A DNA stretch of 23,430 nucleotides from a virus, in IMG/VR virus record IMGVR_UViG_3300017528_000501, positions 1-23,430 of that record; one strand, written 5' to 3'. The stretch's first letter is position 1. Every line of letters starts with the position of its first letter. A model generated the notes under the pieces. That model saw only the letters and a list, made by a program, of their open reading frames with translations, made no database searches and was not told the origin of the DNA. This document shows positions 14,592 to 21,415 of this stretch, piece by piece. Position numbers and translations under genes: made by a program.

Positions 14592-15588
14592 CAGCCCACT
14601 CCGACCATCCGGTTTGTATCGTCCACTGCGACGCCAACTCCCGAGCCTTTGCACCCATCTCTTCGCGCATAGCTTCGTCGTTGATCAGTTCACGCAGTCG
14701 TGTCGCCCATTCATGTTCACGACGCACCAGAAATCCCGTGACTCCGTCGATCACGAAATCCCGGTAAGGCGCCGTATCAGATGCGATAACAGGGATGCCG
14801 AGAGCCGAATATTCAAGCGCTTTGATGTGCGATTTCGTTTCGGCGAAAACCGTTGGCACCAACGGCGCAATGCCGATGTCGAAGTCGATCAGCTTGTAGT
14901 AGTCAGTGGTGGTCAGACACCACGGCGTGAATCTCACCGGCCGACGAATAAGCGATGTGAAATCGGCGCCGATGAAATGAACGTCAACATCTTTGTGATG
15001 ATCCATCGTCTTACGCAGCCCGTAGGCACATGACGCGATATCGTCGCGATGACTACCGCCACCGGCCCATCCGATGGTGAGCCGATCTCGTTTCGGCCGT
15101 TGCATTTTCAGCATCGACTCATCCACCCGGTTTTGCAACACAACAACGTTGGGGTTAATCTTGCTCATCCGCTCAGCCAGCACAGGCGTGGATACTGTGA
15201 CAAGATCAGCAACCTGTAGGCAATGCGTGATGCTGTCGCGCGAACCCGGATGCGAGTAAAAGTAATACACCGGATTGTGGGGTTCAATCTCAAAAGGATC
15301 GTCATCCAACTCGTAAACCAACCGGCATTCACGAGCGAGATTACGCCACCAATGATGCGCCACTACAACAGGACTGACGCCATGATCCAAAAGCGCAGCC
15401 ACTTTTTGGCGAGTAACCTGACCGCCGATGAACTGACCTACAACGATGTCAGCACCATCGGCTGTCACATCGGATCTCGACAGTACACAAGACGTTTCAT
15501 GACCGTGATTAACAAGTTCACCCAAGGGCTGACGAATACGATACCAACCACCGCCCTCAGGCTGGCGGCCAACGCCTTTAATCTTCAC
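14566..15588 (-). CDS. Glycosyltransferase, GT-B fold (GT4-like) (340 aa)
   Basis: The N-terminal domain has a G-G-G-W-Y-R-I-R-Q-P-L start, then V-G-Q-F and Y-E-L-D-D-D-P-F, a form common in phage GT4-like enzymes. The C-terminal donor domain has L-T-I-G-W-A-G-G-G-S-H, D-I-G-I-A-P-L, then K-S-H-I-K-A-L-E-Y-S-A-L-G-I-P-V-I-A-S-D. That last stretch is the acidic E-x7 region of retaining GT-B enzymes that holds the sugar nucleotide. The activity is transfer of a sugar from a nucleotide donor; acceptor and sugar are unknown. Mycobacteriophages with similar genes near their structural region are known to glycosylate capsid or tail proteins, which is the model I favour here. It starts at GTG 15588, overlapping the upstream stop (GTGA). 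Confidence 0.85.
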   Translation of the reverse strand: MKIKGVGRQPEGGGWYRIRQPLGELVNHGHETSCVLSRSDVTADGADIVVGQFIGGQVTRQKVAALLDHGVSPVVVAHHWWRNLARECRLVYELDDDPFEIEPHNPVYYFYSHPGSRDSITHCLQVADLVTVSTPVLAERMSKINPNVVVLQNRVDESMLKMQRPKRDRLTIGWAGGGSHRDDIASCAYGLRKTMDHHKDVDVHFIGADFTSLIRRPVRFTPWCLTTTDYYKLIDFDIGIAPLVPTVFAETKSHIKALEYSALGIPVIASDTAPYRDFVIDGVTGFLVRREHEWATRLRELINDEAMREEMGAKARELASQWTIQTGWSEWADAYKSILR

Positions 15589-16028
15589 TTGCGAGAACGA
15601 GGTGTGCGCTTAACGGGTACACGCGGCGGCTGAGGTTTTTCCGGCTTCAGTTCCAACTCAATCATTTCGGGGTCAACCTTTTCCGGCTCAAGCACTACCG
15701 CTGGCTCAAGCTCAACCTTTTCCAGCTCGGACGGTGGACGCTTCGCCTCAGGCAATTCGTCCACCCATTCCTTGTCGGGAAAGTGTGGCTCCCCTTTAAC
15801 GTTGCCACCCAGGTTTGTACCGCCGCCGATGAACGGTGGTTCGGATACAGACTCCACTTCCGGCGCCTTTTGCGGAACCTTAACCGCCCACCCAGCATCG
15901 AGATAACCCTGTAAACCGTCTTCCCCGAACTCATAATCGGCGGTATCGATGACATGACCAGATTTTATGCCGAGAGGATTATTGTGAAACGTCCCCTGAA
16001 CACCTGGGCCTACCCAGTGAATCTTCAT
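15585..16028 (-). CDS. Capsid-adjacent protein with Pro/Glu/Lys-rich tail (147 aa)
   Basis: Function not recognised. Residues 1-60 form a compact domain (M-K-I-H-W-V-G-P-G-V-Q-G-T-F, then a D-T-A-D-Y-E-F-G segment and a G-Y-L-D-A-G-W-A-V-K-V-P helix-strand pair). Small proteins that begin like this are found just after the capsid gene in actinophages. Residues 60-147 are low-complexity, rich in Pro, Glu and Lys, with P-P-R-V-P-V-K-R-T-P-R-S-R-K at the end, likely unfolded. It could be a small decoration protein, a minor connector or an assembly factor. ATG 16028 follows GGAAAGGA. An internal GTG start would remove the folded domain and is not favoured. Confidence 0.65.
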   Translation of the reverse strand: MKIHWVGPGVQGTFHNNPLGIKSGHVIDTADYEFGEDGLQGYLDAGWAVKVPQKAPEVESVSEPPFIGGGTNLGGNVKGEPHFPDKEWVDELPEAKRPPSELEKVELEPAVVLEPEKVDPEMIELELKPEKPQPPRVPVKRTPRSRK

Positions 16029-16059
16029 GCTTTGCAATCCTTTCCAACGCCAAGGCCAA

Positions 16060-16083
16060 CCCTGCCGGTCATTTCCGGCAGGG
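16060..16083 (-). terminator. Strong hairpin after the capsid gene
   Basis: CCCTGCCGG (16060-16068), six-base loop, CCGGCAGGG (16075-16083): a perfect 9-pair GC-rich stem 18 bases past the capsid stop on the minus strand. It lacks a U tract on its 3' side (GTTGGCC follows), so it is more likely a partial terminator or an mRNA 3'-end stabiliser for the capsid message than a full intrinsic terminator. Confidence 0.6.
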
Positions 16084-16101
16084 CTGAAACCTTTTGTACT
16101 A

Positions 16102-17388
16102 CTAGCTGGCCGCGGTGGCGTACAGCTTGATAGCGTTCGTGTCGCCGAGCTTGCCGTCCGTACGGTAAACGGCCCGGAACGACACCAGGTCATTGCCGAA
16201 TGCGAAATCATCCGATCTCTCGAACCTCAGCGGGGTCACGTCACGAATGAAGTAACCCTTGAAGTCGCCGAACGCAATCGGGAACGTCGACACCCCGATC
16301 TGTGGCATGTGCGGATCAGGCAGACATGGCCTACCCAGAATAGTGTCGGGTTGCCCCGCCACCAACGCTGGCTGCCAAAGATATTGCCCCGTACTGTCTT
16401 TCAGTTTCCTGACGACCTTTATGGTCGCATCATGCATGACGAAACATGCCCGCGGACGATACTGCGGAATTACGCTGTGATACAGCTCGATCAACGCGTC
16501 TGCACCGGTAAACGCACCGGCGGTAGGCAAACCGACCGTGCTGCCCTGGGTAGTAAGAGCCTGCACGCCTATCGAAGCGCCTCCGGCCGTTGCCAACGCA
16601 GTAAAGCCGATCGGCTGAGTAGTACCGGTACCCGCTACATACGCGGTGTCAACAGCAATACCAAGGTTACGACCCGCATGTTCAGCCATGAACCCGACAA
16701 TGTCGAACCCGGTGTCCGCCAACAACTCTGTCGAAACCTGCAGCAACTTCGCCACCTTGAAAGCGCCCAATGAAACACTGGACAACGCCGGATCACTGGT
16801 GACCAGCGGCGCACCCTCACCGGTCCACGTGGCAACACCTTCAGAGGTCGACCGCGGAATGGCAAGATTTTCACCGGAGTTGGTAGTGAACACACTGGGG
16901 TTGGCCTGCCGGATCGAAGACGTGTCGACCAGATACCGGTAGAGCTGTCCGACAAACGATGTGGGCAACGGTGTGCTCGAATCCAGCAAAGTACGGCGCT
17001 CCACTGCGTTTGGCAAAGATATCTCGTAGGAACGGGTTTCGCCTTTCAGGAACGCACGCAGTTCAGCGTCTTCCTGCTCGGCGGTTTTCATTCCGATACC
17101 ACCGACACCACCGGGAGGGGCAGCCGGGTCAACTGGCCTACCGGCCAGGTAATTGACCGAATCTTCGGTGTCTTTGGCGCGCTTCTCACCGGCAAGAATA
17201 TCCTGGATACGCTTGTCAGTTGAGTCGACTTCGGAATTCATTTGGTTCCACTGACGTTCCTCCTCACCAGAGAACACCCGGTTTTCCTCGGCCGCACGAG
17301 CAGCGAGCGCTTTCATTGACGCCCAAACCTCGTGGCGACGATCAGTAAGACGCGTCACCGTTGGATTGGTCATTGTTACGTTAGGCAT
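16102..17388 (-). CDS. Major capsid protein, HK97 fold (428 aa)
   Basis: Builds the icosahedral shell. Residues about 10-75 are a charged, heptad-like helical region (E-E-N-R-V-F-S-G-E-E-E-R-Q-W and D-S-T-D-K-R-I-Q-D-I-L), the scaffolding delta domain normally removed by the prohead protease. The main fold follows: S-F-V-G-Q-L-Y-R-Y-L (N-arm), A-I-P-R-S-T, G-E-G-A-P-L-V-T-S-D-P-A-L-S, K-V-A-K-L-L-Q-V-S-T-E-L-L-A-D-T (spine helix), G-T-G-T-T-Q-P-I-G-F, then C-F-V-M-H-D-A-T, G-Q-Y-L-W-Q-P and G-R-P-C-L-P-D-P-H-M-P (P-domain and A-domain strands), ending I-K-L-Y-A-T-A-A-S. The ATG at 17388 with AAGGAG nine bases upstream is chosen over the TTG six codons earlier. Hairpins on both sides may isolate its message for high expression. 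Confidence 0.92.
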   Translation of the reverse strand: MPNVTMTNPTVTRLTDRRHEVWASMKALAARAAEENRVFSGEEERQWNQMNSEVDSTDKRIQDILAGEKRAKDTEDSVNYLAGRPVDPAAPPGGVGGIGMKTAEQEDAELRAFLKGETRSYEISLPNAVERRTLLDSSTPLPTSFVGQLYRYLVDTSSIRQANPSVFTTNSGENLAIPRSTSEGVATWTGEGAPLVTSDPALSSVSLGAFKVAKLLQVSTELLADTGFDIVGFMAEHAGRNLGIAVDTAYVAGTGTTQPIGFTALATAGGASIGVQALTTQGSTVGLPTAGAFTGADALIELYHSVIPQYRPRACFVMHDATIKVVRKLKDSTGQYLWQPALVAGQPDTILGRPCLPDPHMPQIGVSTFPIAFGDFKGYFIRDVTPLRFERSDDFAFGNDLVSFRAVYRTDGKLGDTNAIKLYATAAS

Positions 17389-17522
17389 AGTTAAAAACTC
17401 CTTCAAAACGGGATTGTTTTGGAGGGTGCAAATTCATGCTGCCATCCGATGAAATGCGTGGCCACCCACGCCAACAGACCAGATGAGTGAGAATTCACCC
17501 TGCCCATCCAGTCTGTGAAACC
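17389..17522 (-). promoter_or_regulatory. Protease-capsid intergenic region with two hairpins
   Basis: The longest gap in the operon (134 bases). It holds a 6-pair stem GCGTGG-CCAC-CCACGC (17456-17471). Next to it is a longer interrupted stem (17474-17516): ACAGAC pairs with GTCTGT, then GATG with CATC, then GTGA with TCAC around a GAAT loop. I find no convincing promoter boxes on the minus strand. The position suggests an mRNA processing or stability element, or a site for adjusting capsid expression. Confidence 0.5.
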
Positions 17523-18557
17523 TTATGCCTCGTAGCTAGGATTTTCCTTTTCAAGCGCCTTCATCAACGCCTCTGCGCCAAGTATCGGCTTGATGTTTCG
17601 CGGCTTGCCACCGTCGATGTCGGTGCGGATGAAAAACGACCGAAGTTCGTTATTGTCAGCGCGTACCACCACGTCCTCATATGGTGCGCCCACAAAACGA
17701 GCCAGCGACCGCAAGGCCACCGTCGCATCCGGGTAAGCCGGAATGGTAACGGGGGCAACATCGATCAACTTACCTGTTAACAACATTCGGATCGGATAGC
17801 CACCTTCACTGGCACGCCACTCGTCTTGGAATGTCAAAAAGGCGAACGAACTATGCGCGAGGTCACCGCGGGTAACCATCTCCAGAACATCGTTGCGGCA
17901 TTCAGGCAGGTCTACGTCATACTGCAGACCCAGTTCATCCTTGTAGATACGTAGAGTGCGTGAACGTGTTGCGCCCAACAGGAAATCATCCTTGTGATTC
18001 CATCGGCACACCACGCCGGGCAAGTTTTCAGCGATTGACTTGTTAAAGAATCCCGGCGTAACAATCTCCTGGAACCCACCCAAATCCAGTGAGCGACAAT
18101 CAAAACGTGCCGCGTATCCGCCGATAGTGCGCCCATTACTGTTAGAGGCGGAACGCAATATGACACCTTCGAACTGGTTGTGCCAGCCGTTGAACAAATT
18201 GGTGGTGAAACGTTCCTGTTGCGGCGGCGCCGAACGGTGACCATCACTGCTTTCGGCTCCCATGTTGACCAGACTGTCTGGTGGATCTTCAGTCAAATCA
18301 TTGCGGTACAAGGTGATCAGTTTGCGTGCAGCCTCGGCCTTTTTCGCCGCGGACACACCCTGTACCTGGTCAATCCGCTCAGCGGCAGAGTGAACACCGT
18401 TGCGGTTCACCTCGCCCGACGGCTCCTTCACCGCTAGCTTGTATCGTTCCTTGGAACTTGGGTCGCCCTGCTCGGTGTCGATCAGGCATGAGCGCGCCCA
18501 CTGTTCCGAGGAGTAATCGGCCGTGCTAGGCGACCAGGGTGCATCCGAAACACTCAT
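17523..18557 (-). CDS. Prohead (capsid maturation) protease with N-terminal extension (344 aa)
   Basis: Residues about 130-290 are the HK97-type protease: I-G-G-Y-A-A-R-F near 145-152, then L-G-G-F-Q-E-I-V-T-P-G-F-F, the N-H-K pair at H188, and A-H-S-S-F-A-F, whose Ser (236/237) is the nucleophile. This cleaves the capsid protein's delta domain. Residues 1-125 are an extra domain not found in HK97 gp4. It has W-S-P-S-T-A-D-Y-S-S-E-Q-W, then L-A-V-K-E-P and N-R-N-G-V-H-S-A-A-E-R-I, a pattern known in fused actinophage proteases and head proteins; it may guide scaffold incorporation. The ATG at 18557 follows AAAGGAAA, so it is preferred to the TTG at 18563. An incomplete relative of residues 147-184 is encoded at 20047-20265. 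Confidence 0.85.
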   Translation of the reverse strand: MSVSDAPWSPSTADYSSEQWARSCLIDTEQGDPSSKERYKLAVKEPSGEVNRNGVHSAAERIDQVQGVSAAKKAEAARKLITLYRNDLTEDPPDSLVNMGAESSDGHRSAPPQQERFTTNLFNGWHNQFEGVILRSASNSNGRTIGGYAARFDCRSLDLGGFQEIVTPGFFNKSIAENLPGVVCRWNHKDDFLLGATRSRTLRIYKDELGLQYDVDLPECRNDVLEMVTRGDLAHSSFAFLTFQDEWRASEGGYPIRMLLTGKLIDVAPVTIPAYPDATVALRSLARFVGAPYEDVVVRADNNELRSFFIRTDIDGGKPRNIKPILGAEALMKALEKENPSYEA

Positions 18558-18559
18558 GT

Positions 18560-20047
18560 TCAATTTCCTTTCGTAGCAACAGGGTCGGACCCGTTGAGCA
18601 TTCTGTATCGCCAGTCTGGATGAGCTAACGCTTCTACTTGCGCCAACGCCACCGGCCCGAACGTAGCGCTTCTCTTGACACCCTTTTTGATGTCAGGCTT
18701 GACAACATTGGTTTTGGTGCCGACCGGATTGATCTTGTCCCCCACTTTGACATTGGGCTCCTCGGTCCAACCACCCAAACCATTGGTGGCGTCAAAGTCG
18801 TCGGGGTTTTGGGTGATGTTGTTGGGGTCTCCAGTGGCAGGCCGGGGCGGCTGCGGTACGACAGCAGGCGCCGCTGCTGCCTTGGGCATAGGCGGCCAAT
18901 CGTGGTCTGCCCTGATCTCGTCACGAGTCCGCCATCCTGGCGCAAGATTGGAACCAAGCGACATCTGATCGACCTCGGCTTGGGATTTCGCATCGAGCCG
19001 CAGCATTTCAGCTGTTTCGAATCGGATGTAGTAACCGCGGGGAAAACAGTTGGACAGCGCTGCCTCCCATTTCACCAGCCACGGTCGTATTGTAAACGTC
19101 AAATATTGAAGAGTGTTTTGTTCAACCGTGGCATATGTTAAGGATTCACCTTTTGAACCGCCGATCATTTCGGGGGGTATCCCGTAAATGGTGGCGATCT
19201 CTGTTGCCGTAAGTCTTGCGGTCTCAACGAAGAGAGCTTCACTCGGCTTGATGGCGATCGGGTTATAGGTCCAATCCTTGCCATACACAAGAGGTTTACG
19301 CGCCTGTAACCGGGCGACCAAACGCGCAGTGATCTGGGTGGCATCGTCGTCGGTGAACGTTTTTTCACTGTTCTGGAAGGTGCCGGGCGGAACACCGCCG
19401 TTGGCGTACCAGTTGGCTGCATACTCGTGGGCGCCGATCCCAACATTGGTTGTCAACTGGTATGCACCTATAGGACTCAGCCCGCGGACGCGCCACGGCA
19501 TGGTGAACCACGGTATGTGCAGCAGATTACGAGGATCGAGCGGGCGGCCCCACCACCACCAGATCGGGTTGACAAACGATCCGGGGCCTTCCAATTTACC
19601 GTCCTGCGTCGCCACCTGCTCCGGGTTAAGCCATTCGATCATGGTGGGAAAACCGTAGAAGTCACGCCTGGTGATCAGGCCGATAGCGTCGCCTTGCAAC
19701 GCTTGCGACACCACCCCGCGGTGCACCCAGTCAGGTAGTGTGCCGTGAACGGACGGGTTGTTGAGCAGACTAGGAGTTGGCTGGCGTTTCGGTATACCCA
19801 TTTTGTCACGGGTATACAACACCGGGGTCAAAGACGATATGGAGTCTGCGATCAGCCGGGCGGCACCGAACACCGGGACCAGGGACAGTGCCCGGCTGAC
19901 GCTGACATGCCCGGCCTGGCTTGACGGTTCCGTATAGTCGGGCCAGTAGCCGTCGATAAAGCTGATTGCGCGCCACTCTTCGGCAGTGAGTTTCCCGCCA
20001 CGCCTAGCCTTTTCGGCTGGTGTACGCCTTTGGAGAGGATTCCACAT
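18560..20047 (-). CDS. Portal protein, HK97/SPP1-type (495 aa)
   Basis: Forms the dodecameric DNA channel at one capsid vertex. Visible features are S-R-A-L-S-L-V-P-V-F-G-A-A-R-L-I-A (N-terminal helix), G-D-A-I-G-L-I-T, I-E-W-L-N-P-E-Q-V, the H-I-P-W-F-T segment, and G-L-S-P-I-G-A-Y. They continue with A-A-N-W-Y-A-N-G-G-V-P-P-G, then A-T-E-I-A-T-I-Y-G-I-P-P-E-M-I-G-G and T-L-Q-Y-L-T-F-T-I-R-P-W-L. These are the usual stem, wing and crown motifs, in order. A Pro-rich, flexible C-terminal tail of about 90 residues follows, with A-P-A-V-V-P-Q-P-P. The ATG at 20047 overlaps the previous stop as TGATG, so I prefer it to another ATG ten codons earlier. The stop is two bases before the protease ATG. 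A short tryptophan run (WWWW) in the central domain is unusual. Confidence 0.92.
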   Translation of the reverse strand: MWNPLQRRTPAEKARRGGKLTAEEWRAISFIDGYWPDYTEPSSQAGHVSVSRALSLVPVFGAARLIADSISSLTPVLYTRDKMGIPKRQPTPSLLNNPSVHGTLPDWVHRGVVSQALQGDAIGLITRRDFYGFPTMIEWLNPEQVATQDGKLEGPGSFVNPIWWWWGRPLDPRNLLHIPWFTMPWRVRGLSPIGAYQLTTNVGIGAHEYAANWYANGGVPPGTFQNSEKTFTDDDATQITARLVARLQARKPLVYGKDWTYNPIAIKPSEALFVETARLTATEIATIYGIPPEMIGGSKGESLTYATVEQNTLQYLTFTIRPWLVKWEAALSNCFPRGYYIRFETAEMLRLDAKSQAEVDQMSLGSNLAPGWRTRDEIRADHDWPPMPKAAAAPAVVPQPPRPATGDPNNITQNPDDFDATNGLGGWTEEPNVKVGDKINPVGTKTNVVKPDIKKGVKRSATFGPVALAQVEALAHPDWRYRMLNGSDPVATKGN

Positions 20048-20265
20048 CAGTGGTCGCCCAGATAAAGAGGGTTGCATTTAACACGGAAATCATCGGGCAA
20101 CGACCTTTTGAAAAACTCCGGGGTGACGACCTCTTTAAAACCAGCCAACTGACTACGCTGCTCAAACCTCTTCGCATATCCGAACGACACAGGCTTGATA
20201 TCACCACGAGTGACCCACTTTGTGATCTTTCGAATACGTCTGCGTGCAAGTATTTTACGAATCAT
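20047..20265 (-). CDS. Protease-like fragment, no catalytic residues (72 aa)
   Basis: Not a stand-alone protease. Residues 1-20 are strongly basic (M-I-R-K-I-L-A-R-R-R-I-R-K). Residues 29-64 (G-Y-A-K-R-F, L-A-G-F-K-E-V-V-T-P-E-F-F, K-R-S-L, V-K-C) align position by position with residues 147-184 of the maturation protease encoded at 17523-18557. The sequence ends just before the point where the protease has its catalytic His, and the nucleophile Ser region is absent. It sits directly ahead of the portal, translated from ATG 20265 (ATGA overlap), with its stop overlapping the portal start. It may be a remnant of a duplicated protease, a binding decoy, or a scaffold-related protein. A wholly independent origin is unlikely given the match. 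Confidence 0.65.
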   Translation of the reverse strand: MIRKILARRRIRKITKWVTRGDIKPVSFGYAKRFEQRSQLAGFKEVVTPEFFKRSLPDDFRVKCNPLYLGDH

Positions 20266-20690
20266 GCGCTGGCCACCCACGCCGAGATTGTGCCGCCGCT
20301 GATGATGGTAGTGATGTTGGCACGTAGATAACGCACCGGGGTCAAAGTTGCCGTCGCTATTGGAAAAACATTGTTAGCAGCGTTGACGGTAATGAGCACA
20401 GTAGGTGTGAAAACAAACCAGTTCACATTGTCCTGACTGCCCTGCAACGTGACCACACCACCAGACACTCCAGCCCCTGACACAACCACCATTGCGTGAT
20501 TGTTGCGTACACCCGTATTGTCAAGCACCGCACCAGGACCGGTGGCCGACACGTTGGTCAACGACTGGAGAGGCACCAACCCACTGATATTCACTCCTAG
20601 CGGCGCAAAAGTTCCGTCACCGAGATCTTTCATGCGGACCCCACCCGAGAACGGGACACCGGCAACAGGGTTAAAAACCTGGTCAGCCAT
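20262..20690 (-). CDS. Small beta-rich virion protein (142 aa)
   Basis: Not assigned to a named family. The N-terminus (M-A-D-Q-V-F-N-P-V-A-G-V-P-F-S-G-G-V) is followed by N-I-S-G-L-V-P-L, then alternating hydrophobic and Thr/Gly strands with V-T-L-Q-G-S-Q-D-N-V-N-W and a Y-L-R-A-N-I-T strand near the end. S-x-D-x-x-x-W and L-R-x-x-I-x-x-x-x-x-G segments of this type recur in small phage structural proteins, possibly as a jelly-roll. It has an ATG within the previous gene after GAGG, and its stop overlaps the next start as ATGA. A decoration protein is a fair guess. Confidence 0.6.
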   Translation of the reverse strand: MADQVFNPVAGVPFSGGVRMKDLGDGTFAPLGVNISGLVPLQSLTNVSATGPGAVLDNTGVRNNHAMVVVSGAGVSGGVVTLQGSQDNVNWFVFTPTVLITVNAANNVFPIATATLTPVRYLRANITTIISGGTISAWVASA

Positions 20691-20838
20691 CGTGGCGCCT
20701 CAATGCTGCCAATGCTTGTTCGGCCATCTCGTCGAGATACACGTCGACCTCTTCGCGGGCAATGGCACGCACCCGAGCCTCGGTCAACGGACGAGGACAC
20801 GACCCAGCAATGTGCGGCCTATGCTTCATGTGCTCCAT
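20683..20838 (-). CDS. Very small helical protein (51 aa)
   Basis: Its open frame extends upstream, but the ATG at 20838 is preceded by GAGAGGAGTG, a strong ribosome site, and starts inside the last codons of the previous gene. From that start it has a charged N-terminus with G-S-C-P-R-P, then a single amphipathic helix (T-E-A-R-V-R-A-I-A-R-E-E-V-D-V-Y-L-D-E-M-A-E-Q-A-L-A-A-L) with many Glu, Asp and Arg. Such short helical proteins often act as assembly or partner proteins. The function is not recognised. Confidence 0.6.
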   Translation of the reverse strand: MEHMKHRPHIAGSCPRPLTEARVRAIAREEVDVYLDEMAEQALAALRRHDG

Positions 20839-21262
20839 GCGCACTCCTCTCAGGTGTGCGAGCCAGAACAGCGCCGTCGATGTCGCACACCTCACGCTGA
20901 TCCAAGATAGGTTTATCGTCTTCGACGTTTCGCGCAAAAAATGTGAGCGTCACAGTCGGAACGGATTTACTGCTTACGTTGTAGGTGAAACCGTCGGAGC
21001 TGATGGCCCAAGGGAATTCGACACCGCCGATAGAAAACCGTTCCGGAGGACAGTCCTCGTCATCGCTACCCACCGTGAATGTCTGATAGCATCTAGTTTC
21101 CCTATCGACACAGAAAATTGCCACCGTGATGCCGTACAACTCGTTTCCCAGCTTCGTAACCTGCGGGCCGTCTTCGCTGATATACCAAGGGAATTGGGCG
21201 CCGTCGACAGTGAATTTGAATTTGAGCTTGCGTTTAATGATCACATGTTCGGCGATGTTCAT
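20819..21262 (-). CDS. Small phage protein with internal FPW duplication (147 aa)
   Basis: Contains the same motif twice: F-T-V-D-G-A-Q-F-P-W-Y-I-S-E-D-G near residues 17-32 and F-S-I-G-G-V-E-F-P-W-A-I-S-S-D-G near 76-91. Each copy is followed by a beta segment with alternating hydrophobics (G-I-T-V-A-I-F and T-V-T-L-T-F-F), so it is two tandem copies of a compact beta domain. Single-copy versions (V-D-G-x-E-F-P-W-x-I-S-x-D-G) occur in actinophage genomes with unknown role. The first copy carries two Cys. The start at ATG 21262 follows GAAAG. It probably encodes a virion or assembly protein. Confidence 0.65.
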   Translation of the reverse strand: MNIAEHVIIKRKLKFKFTVDGAQFPWYISEDGPQVTKLGNELYGITVAIFCVDRETRCYQTFTVGSDDEDCPPERFSIGGVEFPWAISSDGFTYNVSSKSVPTVTLTFFARNVEDDKPILDQREVCDIDGAVLARTPERSAHGAHEA

Positions 21263-21304
21263 CTTTCGACCGTTTTCGATGCGTATTCGCCTGTTTTCGA
21301 CCTG

Positions 21305-21415
21305 TTATCGACTCATTACGATCAACGCCAGACTCAACGCAGCCAAAGCCATTCCAAACGCGACGCAAGAGATAACGATGCAGACGACGACATGTGGGCT
21401 AATACCCGGTGGCAT
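21305..21415 (-). CDS. Short single-span membrane peptide (36 aa)
   Basis: Starts at an ATG inside the last codons of the preceding gene, 17 bases overlapping, and ends before the FPW gene, filling what would otherwise be an unexplained 136-base gap. After M-P-P-G-I-S-P-H it is almost wholly hydrophobic (V-V-V-C-I-V-I-S-C-V-A-F-G-M-A-L-A-A-L-S-L-A-L-I-V-M), then S-R, giving one membrane span of about 25 residues. It has no good Shine-Dalgarno site and would depend on coupling. Whether it is translated is unproven. The composition and frame-filling are suggestive, but a chance reading frame is possible at this length. Confidence 0.4.
   Translation of the reverse strand: MPPGISPHVVVCIVISCVAFGMALAALSLALIVMSR

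Noticed and set aside
15585-16211. Longer form of the capsid-adjacent protein starting upstream in the capsid gene
   Set aside because: The extra N-terminal residues read as an out-of-frame shadow of the capsid gene end, and the ATG at 16028 has a clear GGAAAGGA site.
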